The notes beneath the pieces were generated by a model, which saw only the letters and a program-made list of their open reading frames with translations, searched no databases and had not been told where the DNA came from. A stretch of 64,000 nucleotides of DNA from Cytobacillus sp. S13-E01 (GTDB taxonomy: Bacteria; Bacillota; Bacilli; Bacillales; Bacillaceae_L), in assembly GCF_029193815.1 (NCBI RefSeq), contig NZ_JARFVC010000007.1, positions 87,650-151,649 on the forward strand, given 5' to 3'. Shown piece after piece: positions 54,211 through 63,873 of this stretch. The position numbers and the translations under genes are program-made. Position 1 is the first letter of the stretch. Every line of letters starts with the position of its first letter.

Positions 54211-56103
54211 CTAATGCTCGATTGACTGTGGATATAAATCGAGTTCGTTGAATTGATATTTTTTTTCAATAAAAACTTGATGCCAAACCATAAAAATCAG
54301 GACAGTCCATATTTTTCTACTATTATCGATTTTACCTCTACAATGTTCATCTAATAAATGTAAGATAACATCTTTATTAAACAGATACCCAGTATCACTA
54401 GTTTTTATAATATCGACAGCCCAATCATACATTTCATTTTTCAACCAATGTCTTATTGGTACTGGGAAGCCTAACTTTTTCCGATTCAACACATGTTCAG
54501 GAACGATACCTTCTACTGCTTTACGTAAAATATATTTAGTAGTTTGGTTTGCTGTTTTAAATTCAGTTCCTATTTTTGAAGCTACCTCAAAAACTACTTT
54601 ATCTAAAAACGGAACACGTAGTTCCAATGAATGAGCCATCGTCATTTTGTCAGCTTTTAGTAATATATCTCCCCGTAACCAAGTGTGTATATCAATATAT
54701 TGCATTCTATTTACTGGCTCATAATCTGCTGTCTCCTGATAAAATGGAGCAGTAATTTGGGTATAGTCTAAACCTTCCTTATAGCCTGTTAGCAACAACT
54801 TCTTTTCTAGTTCCGTGAACATTTTGGCGTTTCCAATATATCGTTTTTCCATTGGCGTGCACCCACGTTCGATAAAACTTTTACCCCTCATACCTTCTGG
54901 AAGAAAGTCCGCAATTTTCCTGAGCATTGTTTTTCCTGTTTCAGGTATTCTATCGAACATTTCTAATGATTGTGGCTCACGATAAATGTTATATCCACCA
55001 AATAATTCATCGGCTCCTTCTCCTGACATTACGACAGTTACATGCTTTCTTGCTTCTCGGGCCACAAAATAAAGTGGTATAGCTGCTGGGTCAGCTAATG
55101 GATCATCCATATGCCACATGATTTTTGGTAATTCAGCCATATACTCCTGTGGTGAAATAACATAGCTATAGTTCTCTACCCCAAGCTTATTTGCTGTTTC
55201 TTTCGCTACGTCAATTTCACTAAAACCATCTGCTTCAAAGCCCACGGAGAATGTTTTTATGTCCGGATTAAATTGTTTAGCTATTGATACAATTATCGTA
55301 GAATCGATACCACCTGATAAAAAAGATCCTACAGGAACATCACTTCTCATATGAATATTAACAGAATCATAAAGCGCCTCACGGATTTCATTTACAAGCT
55401 TCATTTCATCTTGCTTTTTTACCGGTTTAAAACTGGCCTTCCAATACTGCTCAACTTTCATATTCTCATCAATTTTTTTGGTGAAATAATGACCTGGTTC
55501 AAGTCTTTGAATACCGAATGACATAGTTGCTGGCTCAGGTACGAATTGGTATGTCAAATAATGCTGCAGGGAATCACAGTCAATAATATCATTTTCAAGT
55601 GCTAACAGAATACTCTTCTTCTCTGAAGCAAATAAAACTTTATCATCATCTTCCATATAATAAAATGGCTTGATACCAAATTGGTCACGAGCACCAAAGA
55701 TTTCTTTCGTTTCCTTATCCCAAATAACAAATGCAAACATACCTCGCAAACGAGAAACTGCTTTTTCTTTTATTTTACTATACAAAGCTACAATTACTTC
55801 TGTATCACAATTTGTGGCAAATTGCATTCCTTCTTTTTGTAGCTCTTCTCTTAGCTCTAGATAATTATAAATTTCTCCATTAAAAATAATCCAATAACGC
55901 CCGTTTTCATATGTTAACGGCTGATGTCCAGACTCTAGATCAATAATACTAAGCCGCCTAAAACCGAACTGTATAATATCATCCGAATAATAACCCTCAT
56001 CATCAGGACCTCGATGGGTAATTATCGTATTCATACTTTTAAATTTCTCAATATATTCAGTTGGAACGTTTTGTTTATGCATACATCCGATGAAACCACA
56101 CAT
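54211..56103 (-). CDS. asnB: Asparagine synthetase (glutamine-hydrolysing)
   Basis: About 630 residues. The start is at 56103 so that Cys follows Met and becomes the N-terminal nucleophile (MCGFIGC); a GTG three codons upstream is open but would block this, and GTAGGTG is spaced for the ATG. Glutaminase domain about 1-200 (HRGPDDEGYY, FNGEIYNYLELR). The synthetase domain has the ATP PP-loop SGGIDSTI. Makes Asn from Asp, Gln and ATP. Adjacent to metK as in B. subtilis. Confidence 0.95.
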   Translation of the reverse strand: MCGFIGCMHKQNVPTEYIEKFKSMNTIITHRGPDDEGYYSDDIIQFGFRRLSIIDLESGHQPLTYENGRYWIIFNGEIYNYLELREELQKEGMQFATNCDTEVIVALYSKIKEKAVSRLRGMFAFVIWDKETKEIFGARDQFGIKPFYYMEDDDKVLFASEKKSILLALENDIIDCDSLQHYLTYQFVPEPATMSFGIQRLEPGHYFTKKIDENMKVEQYWKASFKPVKKQDEMKLVNEIREALYDSVNIHMRSDVPVGSFLSGGIDSTIIVSIAKQFNPDIKTFSVGFEADGFSEIDVAKETANKLGVENYSYVISPQEYMAELPKIMWHMDDPLADPAAIPLYFVAREARKHVTVVMSGEGADELFGGYNIYREPQSLEMFDRIPETGKTMLRKIADFLPEGMRGKSFIERGCTPMEKRYIGNAKMFTELEKKLLLTGYKEGLDYTQITAPFYQETADYEPVNRMQYIDIHTWLRGDILLKADKMTMAHSLELRVPFLDKVVFEVASKIGTEFKTANQTTKYILRKAVEGIVPEHVLNRKKLGFPVPIRHWLKNEMYDWAVDIIKTSDTGYLFNKDVILHLLDEHCRGKIDNSRKIWTVLIFMVWHQVFIEKKYQFNELDLYPQSIEH

Positions 56104-56274
56104 TGTATTCACCTACACTTTCAATGAAAAATTTGCCATATTATGACTATTCTACCCATGTTTTGTAGAATAGAACCTTCTTTCTTTGGATGTGACGCAA
56201 AATTTTGACAGATTGTTACACTCATTTTGGACGAGCTTGGAAATATATGAAATTCACTGTAAAATTATAATACA

Positions 56275-56300
56275 AAAAACAGGTGATATCACCTGTTTTT
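56275..56300 (-). terminator. Terminator downstream of metK
   Basis: AAAAACAGGTGA / TCACCTGTTTTT, 12 perfect bp with a two-base loop, T-run on the minus strand. The dispersed repeat at 56308 lies between it and metK. Confidence 0.75.
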
Positions 56301-56307
56301 CCGCTTA

Positions 56308-56388
56308 GTGAATATGTGTATCCCGCATTAACACAGGCAGTAAGACCCCCACTTCAAAACTTAAAGAATTCGAAGAAGTTTCCTTTGT
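56308..56388. repeat. Partial copy of the structured repeat found at 4970
   Basis: TATCCCGC-TTAAC, GCAGTAAGACCCCCACTTCAA, then TTCGAAGAAGTTTCCTTT match the left half of 4970-5115 (and its extreme right end) with few changes. The central and right hairpins are missing, as if deleted internally. Three bp from the metK stop. Confidence 0.75.
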
Positions 56389-56391
56389 AAA

Positions 56392-57594
56392 TTATTGACC
56401 TAAAGCTTGCTCTTTTAAAGCAGATGCTCTGTCAGTACGCTCCCATGGAAGGTCCACATCGGTACGGCCAAAATGTCCATATGCTGCTGTTTGCTTATAG
56501 ATAGGACGACGAAGATCCAGCATTTTTATGATTCCTGCAGGGCGCAAGTCAAAGTTGTTACTTACAACATCAACCAGGACATCTTCAGAAACTTTACCAG
56601 TTCCAAATGTATCAACAGCAATTGATACAGGCTTTGCAACACCAATTGCATATGCTAACTGAACTTCTACTTTATCGGCCAAACCAGCTGCTACGATATT
56701 TTTCGCAACATAGCGTGCTGCATAAGCTGCCGAGCGGTCAACTTTAGTTGCGTCCTTACCAGAAAATGCACCACCACCGTGACGAGCATAACCTCCATAT
56801 GTATCAACAATGATTTTACGACCGGTTAAGCCCGCATCACCTTGAGGGCCTCCGATAACAAAACGACCAGTAGGGTTAATGAAATATTTAGTGTTTTCAT
56901 CAATTAACTCTTTTGGCACAACTGGCGTAATAACATGCTCTTTAAGGTTACGTTGAATCTGCTCTAAAGAAATTTCTGGATGATGCTGTGTTGAGATTAC
57001 GATAGTGTCAATACGAACAGGTTTATCGTTTTCATCATACTCAACAGTTACTTGTGTTTTTCCATCTGGACGTAGGTAAGGAAGAATATCATCCTTACGA
57101 ACCTTCGTTAAACGTCGTGCTAACTTATGTGCTAATGAAATAGGTAAAGGCATCAACTCTTGAGTCTCATTACAAGCAAAACCAAACATTAACCCTTGGT
57201 CACCTGCACCAATTGCGTCAATCTGCTCATTAGTCATTTGTCCTTCACGAGCTTCAAGTGCTTGGTCAACACCCATTGCGATATCCGCAGATTGCTCATC
57301 AATTGATGTTAAAACGGCACAAGTCTCATAGTCAAAACCATATTTCGCACGAGTATATCCAATTCCTTTAATTGTATCACGAACAATTTTCGGGATGTCT
57401 ACATATGTAGAAGTTGTAATTTCACCTGCGACCAGCACTAATCCAGTCGTTACTGACGTTTCACAAGCTACACGGGCATTAGGATCATTAGTTAAAATTG
57501 CATCAAGAATGGAGTCAGAAATTTGGTCACAAATTTTATCTGGGTGACCCTCTGTAACTGATTCAGATGTAAATAAACGGCGCTTTTTAGACAT
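56392..57594 (-). CDS. metK: S-adenosylmethionine synthetase
   Basis: 400 residues. [16 protein letters not shown] at the N-terminus, [12 protein letters not shown] and [16 protein letters not shown] are the metK signatures. Makes SAM from methionine and ATP. Controlled by the SAM-I riboswitch upstream. Length and position beside asnB and pckA match B. subtilis. RBS AAAGGAGG. Confidence 0.97.
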   Translation of the reverse strand: MSKKRRLFTSESVTEGHPDKICDQISDSILDAILTNDPNARVACETSVTTGLVLVAGEITTSTYVDIPKIVRDTIKGIGYTRAKYGFDYETCAVLTSIDEQSADIAMGVDQALEAREGQMTNEQIDAIGAGDQGLMFGFACNETQELMPLPISLAHKLARRLTKVRKDDILPYLRPDGKTQVTVEYDENDKPVRIDTIVISTQHHPEISLEQIQRNLKEHVITPVVPKELIDENTKYFINPTGRFVIGGPQGDAGLTGRKIIVDTYGGYARHGGGAFSGKDATKVDRSAAYAARYVAKNIVAAGLADKVEVQLAYAIGVAKPVSIAVDTFGTGKVSEDVLVDVVSNNFDLRPAGIIKMLDLRRPIYKQTAAYGHFGRTDVDLPWERTDRASALKEQALGQ

Positions 57595-57764
57595 TCAAAA
57601 GCTTCCTCCTTTAAGATCACGAAAAATCGTGTGTTTATAGATACGGTACTCATTCCCTTAGTATTGATTATTAAACCTCGTTTTATCCCGTTATACTGTT
57701 GATAATCTACCAGATCCCCGCTATATACCGAAAAAAAGAAGGTAAATAATCTCACCGATAAATT

Positions 57765-57963
57765 TAAAAAAACCTTTCCCTATTTTGAGGAAAGGTAGAA
57801 TTTTGTCAATTACAAGCCTTTCACTCTTATCGATCAAGGTTATTTACCTTGCAACAGGTTAGCACCTTATCACTTATATAATAAGAAAACCTTTCTTATT
57901 TTTAAAAGTGATGGTTGCTGGGTTTCATTGGGCCTGTCCCTCCACCAGCTCGGGATAAGAGAG
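57765..57963 (-). promoter_or_regulatory. SAM-I (S-box) riboswitch of metK
   Basis: On the minus strand: CTCTTATCCCGAG (P1/P2 start), GGAGGGACAGGCCCAATGA, AACCCAGCAACC, then AAGGTGCTAACCTG and GATCGATAAGAG closing P1 (about 57963-57823). An intrinsic terminator (57772-57796, ACCTTTCC / GGAAAGGT) with a run of T follows. High SAM should terminate transcription before metK. Confidence 0.95.
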
Positions 57964-57980
57964 TATCCGTTCAATGACAT

Positions 57981-58010
57981 ATAATATCGTAGTAATACTG
58001 GCAGTGTCAA
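57981..58010 (-). promoter_or_regulatory. Sigma-A promoter of the metK leader
   Basis: TTGACA (58010-58005) and TATTAT (57986-57981) on the minus strand, spacing 18 bp; the start site would fall some 10 bases before the S-box P1 stem. Confidence 0.75.
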
Positions 58011-58075
58011 CATAATTTGACAAAATTCTTGCATTCAAGGTAATTTTCTTCATTTAGTACCTATATCCTTGATAA

Positions 58076-58453
58076 TCATTTAATCGAACAGCTGCCATCT
58101 TCACATTTTGCTTTCAAAAACTTATGACGGTTAGTTGCTATATATTTATAAATTGGAACGCCGAAATAGTGAAGGAATGGGATATAGGCCACAAGACCGA
58201 GCACAGAGGTTAAAGGGAATAGCAAAGCCAGCTTTCTAACTGCAAAAAATCCTTTATATATAGTCCCACTTGGTGACACCACATGCATTTGTTCCTTAAT
58301 TTCTTTTTTATCCAAAAAGGGATAATCACAAGCTTTTTCTACCTCTTGAATCGATGTCCATTTTGTCTGCTTAAACCAATCAAGTCTTTCAAATATTCGC
58401 TTTGTTTCTCTGCATAGAACGCATTTCCCATCATAAAAAATAGTGTATTTCAA
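58076..58453 (-). CDS. DCC-type thiol-disulfide oxidoreductase-like protein (DUF393)
   Basis: About 125 residues from a TTG at 58453 preceded by AAGGGGTGA. FYDGKCVLCRETKRIFERLDW contains the D-G-x-C-x2-C signature of the DCC1/DUF393 family (YuxK-like). A hydrophobic stretch (LALLFPLTSVLGLVAYIPFL) lies in the C-terminal half. The open frame continues 19 codons upstream without a good ribosome binding site. Function of the family is poorly defined. Confidence 0.8.
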   Translation of the reverse strand: MKYTIFYDGKCVLCRETKRIFERLDWFKQTKWTSIQEVEKACDYPFLDKKEIKEQMHVVSPSGTIYKGFFAVRKLALLFPLTSVLGLVAYIPFLHYFGVPIYKYIATNRHKFLKAKCEDGSCSIK

Positions 58454-58592
58454 GTAGATCACCCCTTCTATATTATGATAACTGAAGTCAACGTTGGAGT
58501 CATCTTGCATGTTTTAAAGATTTTAATTAACCTATTTCAAGAAAAAAATGGTACATTTATTATAAGCACTGAGTAAAATATCAGAAATAGTA

Positions 58593-58620
58593 TAGACTAA
58601 TTAGATTAATGTGTTATACT
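58593..58620 (+). promoter_or_regulatory. Candidate sigma-A promoter of pckA
   Basis: TAGACT (58593-58598) and TATACT (58615-58620), spacing 16 bp, 60 bp before the pckA start. In B. subtilis pckA is repressed by CcpN on glucose; I could not identify a CcpN site with confidence. Confidence 0.55.
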
Positions 58621-58680
58621 AATTGCAGGATTAAAAATTGGAAGAACATATAATAAATAGTAAAAGGAAGGTTTTGCCAC

Positions 58681-60270
58681 ATGAATTCAGTTGGTGTTTC
58701 AAGTGAATTATTAACAGAATTATTAAATGGAGCAAACGTACTCCACAATTTATCAGTTTCAGGATTGGTGGAAAAAGTTTTAAATAGAAATGAAGGAATT
58801 TTAACTTCAACTGGAGCCGTACGTGCAACTACAGGGAAGTACACTGGAAGATCACCAAAAGATAAATATATCGTAGAAGAAGCTTCTACCAAAAATAAAA
58901 TCGATTGGGGTTCAGTAAATACTCCTATCTCAGAAGAGAAGTTCGATAAATTATATGCTAAAGTTATCAACTACTTACAAGACAGAGATGAAGTATTTGT
59001 TTTTGACGGCTTTGCAGGTGCTGATAAAAAATATCGTATGCCTATTAAAATAGTAAATGAATATGCATGGCATAATTTATTTGCGCATCAGCTTTTCATT
59101 CGTCCTACTGCTGAAGAACTAGCTACACACAAAACTGAATTCACGGTCATTTCTGCTCCTACTTTTAAAGCAGAACCTGAAATAGATGGGACGGATTCTG
59201 AAACGTTTATCATCATTTCTTTTGAACGCCGTACTGTATTAATTGGTGGTACTGAATATGCTGGTGAAATGAAAAAGTCAATCTTCTCTGTGATGAACTA
59301 TATGCTGCCAGAAAACAATATTTTATCCATGCACTGTTCTGCAAACGTAGGATTAGAAGGTGATGTTGCTTTATTCTTTGGTTTATCTGGAACAGGTAAA
59401 ACAACACTATCTGCTGATCCTAACCGTCGCCTAATTGGTGATGATGAGCACGGCTGGTCAAACACAGGTGTATTTAACATTGAAGGCGGCTGTTATGCAA
59501 AATGTATTAACCTTTCACATGAAAAAGAGCCACAAATATTTGATGCAATCAGGTTCGGCTCTGTATTAGAAAATGTAATGATTGATCAAAATACAAGACT
59601 TGCTGATTATGACGATGGAACCTTAACTGAGAACACTAGAGCAGCATACCCCATTCAAGCGATTGATAACATCATAGATCCAAGTATTGCAGGGCATCCG
59701 AATACAATTGTATTTCTAACAGCAGATGCATTCGGAGTATTACCTCCAATCAGTAAATTAACAAAAGAGCAGGCAATGTATCACTTCTTAAGTGGATACA
59801 CTAGTAAATTAGCAGGTACCGAACGTGGAATCACTTCACCCCAAGCAACATTTTCAACTTGCTTTGGGTCACCATTCTTACCACTTCCTGCAACAGTGTA
59901 TGCAGAAATGCTTGGCAAAAAAATTGATGAGCACAATGCTCAAGTATTCTTGGTGAACACTGGTTGGACTGGTGGCGAATACGGTGTTGGGAACCGTATG
60001 AAATTAGCTTACACTCGTGCGATGGTTCAAGCGGCATTAGAAGGTGAACTTATCAGCACTGAAACAGTGAAAGGCGAAATCTTCGGTCTTGAAATGCCAT
60101 TACATGTTCCTGGAGTACCTGATGAAGTGCTTCAACCTGCAAAAACATGGGCAGATCAAATTGCTTATAACGTTAAAGCAAAAGAACTAGCAGCAAAATT
60201 CCGACAAAACTTCAAAAAGTTCTCAAGCGTACCAAAAGAAATCGAAGAACTTGGTGGACCCTTAGTATAA
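58681..60270 (+). CDS. pckA: Phosphoenolpyruvate carboxykinase (ATP)
   Basis: 529 residues. Kinase-1a loop and P-loop [36 protein letters not shown], and the N-terminal [13 protein letters not shown] are the ATP-PEPCK signatures. Converts oxaloacetate to phosphoenolpyruvate for gluconeogenesis, needed when growing on substrates yielding acetyl-CoA or C4 acids such as those made by the anthranilate and ketone-body pathways in this window. Good RBS (AAAGGAAGG). Confidence 0.97.
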   Translation: MNSVGVSSELLTELLNGANVLHNLSVSGLVEKVLNRNEGILTSTGAVRATTGKYTGRSPKDKYIVEEASTKNKIDWGSVNTPISEEKFDKLYAKVINYLQDRDEVFVFDGFAGADKKYRMPIKIVNEYAWHNLFAHQLFIRPTAEELATHKTEFTVISAPTFKAEPEIDGTDSETFIIISFERRTVLIGGTEYAGEMKKSIFSVMNYMLPENNILSMHCSANVGLEGDVALFFGLSGTGKTTLSADPNRRLIGDDEHGWSNTGVFNIEGGCYAKCINLSHEKEPQIFDAIRFGSVLENVMIDQNTRLADYDDGTLTENTRAAYPIQAIDNIIDPSIAGHPNTIVFLTADAFGVLPPISKLTKEQAMYHFLSGYTSKLAGTERGITSPQATFSTCFGSPFLPLPATVYAEMLGKKIDEHNAQVFLVNTGWTGGEYGVGNRMKLAYTRAMVQAALEGELISTETVKGEIFGLEMPLHVPGVPDEVLQPAKTWADQIAYNVKAKELAAKFRQNFKKFSSVPKEIEELGGPLV

Positions 60271-60272
60271 CA

Positions 60273-60306
60273 CAAAAGCGCAGGGCATCCCGAGCTAGAC
60301 ACAAAG
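60273..60306. repeat. Remnant of the R-family repeat (R7)
   Basis: AAAAGCGCAGGGC followed at once by ATCCCGAGCTAGACAC: the two ends of the R family with the middle lost. Confidence 0.6.
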
Positions 60307-60313
60307 AACGCAA

Positions 60314-60348
60314 TTGATTCGACACCTTCCATGAACATGTCGAATCAA
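60314..60348. repeat. First unit of the TTCGACA palindrome family
   Basis: TTGATTCGACA pairs perfectly with TGTCGAATCAA around the same 13-base centre used by the array at 60435. Stem of 11 bp. Lies between pckA and its terminator. Confidence 0.8.
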
Positions 60349-60350
60349 AG

Positions 60351-60383
60351 GCGCAGTGTGCAGGAATGCACTGCGCTTTTTTA
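60351..60383 (+). terminator. Terminator of pckA
   Basis: GCGCAGTG / CACTGCGC with a ten-base loop, followed by TTTTTTATT on the plus strand. Confidence 0.85.
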
Positions 60384-60417
60384 TTGCCTTCAAATTGCAA
60401 ACGCAGGTACGAAAGTA

Positions 60418-60568
60418 TTTCGACACCTTCCTATTTCGACACCTTCCATGAACATGTCGAATTTTCGTATTTCGACACCTTCCACGAACATGTCGAATTT
60501 TCCTATTTCGACACCTTCCACGAACATGTCGAATCTAATATTTCGACACCTTCCACGAACATGTCGAA
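60418..60568. repeat. Tandem array of 27-bp palindromes at 36-bp period
   Basis: A half unit at 60418-60431, then four complete units at 60435-60461, 60471-60497, 60507-60533 and 60542-60568. Each has TTCGACA, a 13-base centre containing TTC-CAY-GAA, then TGTCGAA. Centres differ only at one C/T. Spacers are 8-9 bp and alike (TTTTCGTAT, TTTTCCTAT, TCTAATAT). Lies between the pckA terminator and the tyrS 3' end. Confidence 0.9.
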
Positions 60569-60639
60569 TCAAACATAGAAAGGTACCGGTCATGAGGTCG
60601 CTTTTACTTTCTAGGCAATCAGAAAAGTGCCTATATTAT

Positions 60640-61887
60640 TTAGTTAGTTTGTAACTTAACAAATTTCCTTTTCCCAACCTGTAAGATAAGATCATTTGCA
60701 ATAGTAACTTGTAGGTTTACGTCATTTATCTTCTCTTCATTAACACGAACCCCACCATTTTGAATCATTCTTCGTGCTTCGCTTTTTGAACTTTGAAGTT
60801 TTAAATCCACTAGTAGATCGATGATACCTACTTCTCCATCACCATTCCATACAACAACTGGAATGTCTTCTGGAAGAGAGCCCTTTTGGAATACTGTTTT
60901 AAAATGTTCCTCTGCTCTTACAGCAGATACTTCACTATGGTACATCCTTACAATGGTTCGTCCTAAGAGCATTTTTGCATCCCTTGGATGAAGGGTTTCT
61001 TCAGAAAGTCCTTCAGCTATTTTGGTCTTTTCTTCCAATGGTAAATCAGTAACAAGATCAAAGTACTTTGTAATTAGCTCATCAGGAATTGACATTGTTT
61101 TCCCATACATTTGACTTGGTTCTTCATCAACACCAATGTAATTATTTTTTGATTTAGACATCTTGTCCACACCATCAAGACCCTCAAGCAATGGTAGTAA
61201 AACCACTATTTGCTTCTCTTTTCCGTAATGTTCTTGTAGATGTCTTCCCATTAATACATTAAAATGCTGATCTGTTCCTCCGAGTTCAACATCACTTTCT
61301 AACTCAACTGAATCATAGCCTTGCATTAATGGATAGAAGAACTCATGCAGAGAAATTGCTTTACCTGTCGATAATCTTTCAGAAAAATCGTTTCTTTCTA
61401 GTAACCGGGCAACCGTAATACTAGCCGATAAATGTATCACATCTTCAAGATTCAATTCAGATAGCCATCTCGAGTTGTAGTATAACTCTACTTTTTCCAT
61501 ATCTAAAATTTTGCTAAATTGCTCAAAGTACGTTTTTGCATTATGTTGAACTTCTTCATTTGTTAGTTGCTTTCTTGCTGCAGATTTTCCTGTAGGATCA
61601 CCAATTTTACCGGTAAAATCACCAATGATTAACTGGATAACGTGGCCATTCTCCTGAAACTGCTTTAACTTATTCAAAACTACCGTATGACCTAAATGCA
61701 CATCCGGTGCAGAAGGATCTAACCCTAGCTTTATTTTTAATGGAGCATTTGTAAGAACAGATCTAGCAATCTTATCCTTAAGTTCTATTGAGGGAATAAT
61801 TTCTTGTACTCCATTGTTGAAAATAGTAAACTGCCTCTCAACTTCCATCAGTTGTTCACTAGATAGCTGGTCTAAAAAGTTTTTCAT
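60640..61887 (-). CDS. tyrS: Tyrosyl-tRNA synthetase (TyrZ type)
   Basis: 415-residue class Ic synthetase. HIGH-type motif in [22 protein letters not shown] in [14 protein letters not shown], and a C-terminal S4 RNA-binding domain ([22 protein letters not shown]). The sequence is of the TyrRZ/TyrZ subtype (GLDPSAPD, 415 aa), like the second tyrosyl-tRNA synthetase of B. subtilis. I found no T-box sequence upstream; the repeat R5 occupies the leader region instead. Whether a second tyrS exists cannot be told. Confidence 0.93.
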   Translation of the reverse strand: MKNFLDQLSSEQLMEVERQFTIFNNGVQEIIPSIELKDKIARSVLTNAPLKIKLGLDPSAPDVHLGHTVVLNKLKQFQENGHVIQLIIGDFTGKIGDPTGKSAARKQLTNEEVQHNAKTYFEQFSKILDMEKVELYYNSRWLSELNLEDVIHLSASITVARLLERNDFSERLSTGKAISLHEFFYPLMQGYDSVELESDVELGGTDQHFNVLMGRHLQEHYGKEKQIVVLLPLLEGLDGVDKMSKSKNNYIGVDEEPSQMYGKTMSIPDELITKYFDLVTDLPLEEKTKIAEGLSEETLHPRDAKMLLGRTIVRMYHSEVSAVRAEEHFKTVFQKGSLPEDIPVVVWNGDGEVGIIDLLVDLKLQSSKSEARRMIQNGGVRVNEEKINDVNLQVTIANDLILQVGKRKFVKLQTN

Positions 61888-61919
61888 ATCTTTTAACCTC
61901 CAATAATTTTAGTAAAATA

Positions 61920-62070
61920 AGAAAAGTGCAGGGCGCCCGCCTATCGGCGACAAGCATAAGACGAGCTCTGACTGAAGGCGTGTTTTGCCTTCGGGAAGGG
62001 ATTGGCTTATACCATAGAGCCGATGGCGCCCGGAGCTAGACACTAAAACTAGGTTCAAATTTTTATACTC
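61920..62070. repeat. Dispersed palindromic repeat, copy R5
   Basis: GAAAAGTGCAGGGCGCC, CGACAAGCATAAGACGAG, inner CTGACTGAAGGCG / GCCTTCGGGAAGG hairpin (as in R4), GGCGCCCGGAGCTAGACAC and TTTTTATACT. It starts 32 bp upstream of the tyrS start and so lies in or over its promoter region. Confidence 0.82.
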
Positions 62071-62589
62071 CCTCATTAAAGTAAGGTTTTTCTCTTGTTT
62101 TCTCTGTTTTTCTCAGTATTTCAAATTTCAATAAGACTGCACTTTAATGGACTAACAGAACTTTATTTGTATTTTAGAGGAGGAGGACATAGTTAAATAA
62201 ACCCTCTTCTTCTATTTTTTTACAAAAAAGGATAATATCTAGAAATATGGTCGCTATTGGATCCCACAATGTTCATGGCGGCACACCCTCCCATTTCTCA
62301 CGGCGTCATATGAAAAATATGCGCATACATTCCTTCGTTCTGCCTATCCATGAAGTGGGGTCGGCGATGCTTTCTTGCGGGGTCATTGCCCAATAGTATA
62401 AATGCTTGCCGACTGCTCCTAGCTTCTGTTGTAAGTCTTCTTCAAATTGAAACAACTTTAAAATACTTCGACTACTAAGTGAATAAAAAATGAGAATTAA
62501 ATATTGTCATCGATACTACTGTTTATGTTATATAAATCTTCGACTATTTTCTGCACCTAACTTCTTTTTGATCACTTTACCCTATCCTT
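62071..62589. other. Gene-free region between tyrS and the IS110 transposase
   Basis: About 520 bp with no convincing ORF. The stretch 62255-62430 is GC-richer than its surroundings and can pair GTCGGC (62360-62365) with GCCGAC (62408-62413). It may be the 3' non-coding part of the IS110 element or an unrelated structured sequence. Confidence 0.45.
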
Positions 62590-63873
62590 TTAAGCAGCTT
62601 CTTGCATACTAAAATGAGGAATATCTTGTAACATTTTAGCTGGTTCAAACTCAATTTGTTTCTTTCCAATCGTAAATAAAATACGAATTAATTTACAACA
62701 TATAGCGATGATAGACTGCTTCTTTTTTAATGGATTTTCATTTCGTGTAATAAAGTACTGATGTAGTGCCTTAAATGCAGGATTTTGAGCTACAAGAGGC
62801 AACACGACTTTAAACAATAGTGCCCTTAATTTAGGACGCCCTCGTTTAGTAATAATTGTTTGCCCTTTCCACTTTCCTGATGTAGCTAGTTTTAAGTTTA
62901 ATCCTGCTAACTTAACAATTTGGTCGGGATGTGAGTACTTTTGTAAATCACCGACTTCTGCAAAAAAGGAGGCTACTGTAACTTGTCCAATACCTTTAAT
63001 ATCTCCCATCTCTCTCGCCCCTGGAACATCTTGTATGATGTTCTCTACTTCACTCCAGACGCTCTCTAATTGTTCTGAAAGAAGATCGTATTGGTCTAGT
63101 AAGCTTTTTAATTTTAACCTAGCTAGACTTCGCCCCTCTTTAATGCCTACTGAACGAAGGGCAACGTTTTTCAACTGAACAACCTTCTTTATTCCCACAC
63201 CTTTTTTAACTTCTTTACGAATTTCAGCTAGAATTTCCAAGTCTTCACGCTCTAATAACTCATCAGGAAAAAGTCCCATTCTTAGAACTTGTAGAGAAGC
63301 TTTTCCATCCCACTTCCCAAAGACCGTTAAATATTCAGGAAAGAAACGGTCGAGCCATTGGTGAACTATATTTTTCACAGCTGTTAGGTCCTGTACCAAT
63401 TGGTTATATAGGTTCATACCTTCACGTAAATCCGAGTATATACCTTCCGGTAAATTGGGCTCCGAATATCTTCCGCCCTCAATAAGTCTAGAGATAACTC
63501 TAGCATCCTTGAAATCATTCTTAGTAGGAGAATTGTCATCTAACTCCTTTGTTTGCTTAACATGAGCTGGATTAACTACAACCACCTTTTTTCCTTTTTC
63601 TTTTAGCCAATAAGCCAACGGAAGCCAATAATGTCCAGTAGGTTCCATCCCAATGATGACATCTTCCTTAGACTGTTTAGCTTTGATTTGATTTAACCAG
63701 TTTATGAAACCTTCAAAACCCTCATATGTGTTTAAAAATGTATGAGCTTTTCCAAATTGTATACCTCTATAATCTTGTGCTCTTGCGACATGCTTATGTT
63801 TAGCAATGTCAACCCCTATAATTAAGGTTTTTTCTGTAAGTTGCAGAATCTTGTCATTTTGTTTATACTTCAT
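62590..63873 (-). CDS. IS110-family transposase
   Basis: 427 residues. The N-terminal RuvC-like DEDD domain starts at IIGVDIAKHKHVA and continues with VIIGMEPTGHYW and SPTKNDFKDARVISRL. The C-terminal Tnp_20 domain has DIKGIGQVTVASFFAEVGD and a nucleophilic-Ser-type LATSGKWKGQ region. The start is the ATG at 63873 with AGGAGGACATAAA upstream; the frame is open a further 29 codons. IS110-group recombinases use a bridge RNA from the element's non-coding end. No inverted repeats are expected. The gene appears intact. Confidence 0.92.
   Translation of the reverse strand: MKYKQNDKILQLTEKTLIIGVDIAKHKHVARAQDYRGIQFGKAHTFLNTYEGFEGFINWLNQIKAKQSKEDVIIGMEPTGHYWLPLAYWLKEKGKKVVVVNPAHVKQTKELDDNSPTKNDFKDARVISRLIEGGRYSEPNLPEGIYSDLREGMNLYNQLVQDLTAVKNIVHQWLDRFFPEYLTVFGKWDGKASLQVLRMGLFPDELLEREDLEILAEIRKEVKKGVGIKKVVQLKNVALRSVGIKEGRSLARLKLKSLLDQYDLLSEQLESVWSEVENIIQDVPGAREMGDIKGIGQVTVASFFAEVGDLQKYSHPDQIVKLAGLNLKLATSGKWKGQTIITKRGRPKLRALLFKVVLPLVAQNPAFKALHQYFITRNENPLKKKQSIIAICCKLIRILFTIGKKQIEFEPAKMLQDIPHFSMQEAA

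Noticed and set aside
58614..58970. Minus-strand ORF of 118 codons opposite the pckA start
   Set aside because: Antisense to the well-supported pckA gene; composition and lack of RBS point to a shadow ORF.
60418..60568. CRISPR-like appearance of the 36-bp-period repeats
   Set aside because: Spacers are only 8-9 bp and nearly identical, the repeat itself is a full palindrome, and no cas genes are present.
60331..60654. ORF through the palindrome array encoding a repetitive peptide
   Set aside because: The periodicity comes from the 36-bp DNA repeat, which is a multiple of three; no start context and it crosses the pckA terminator.
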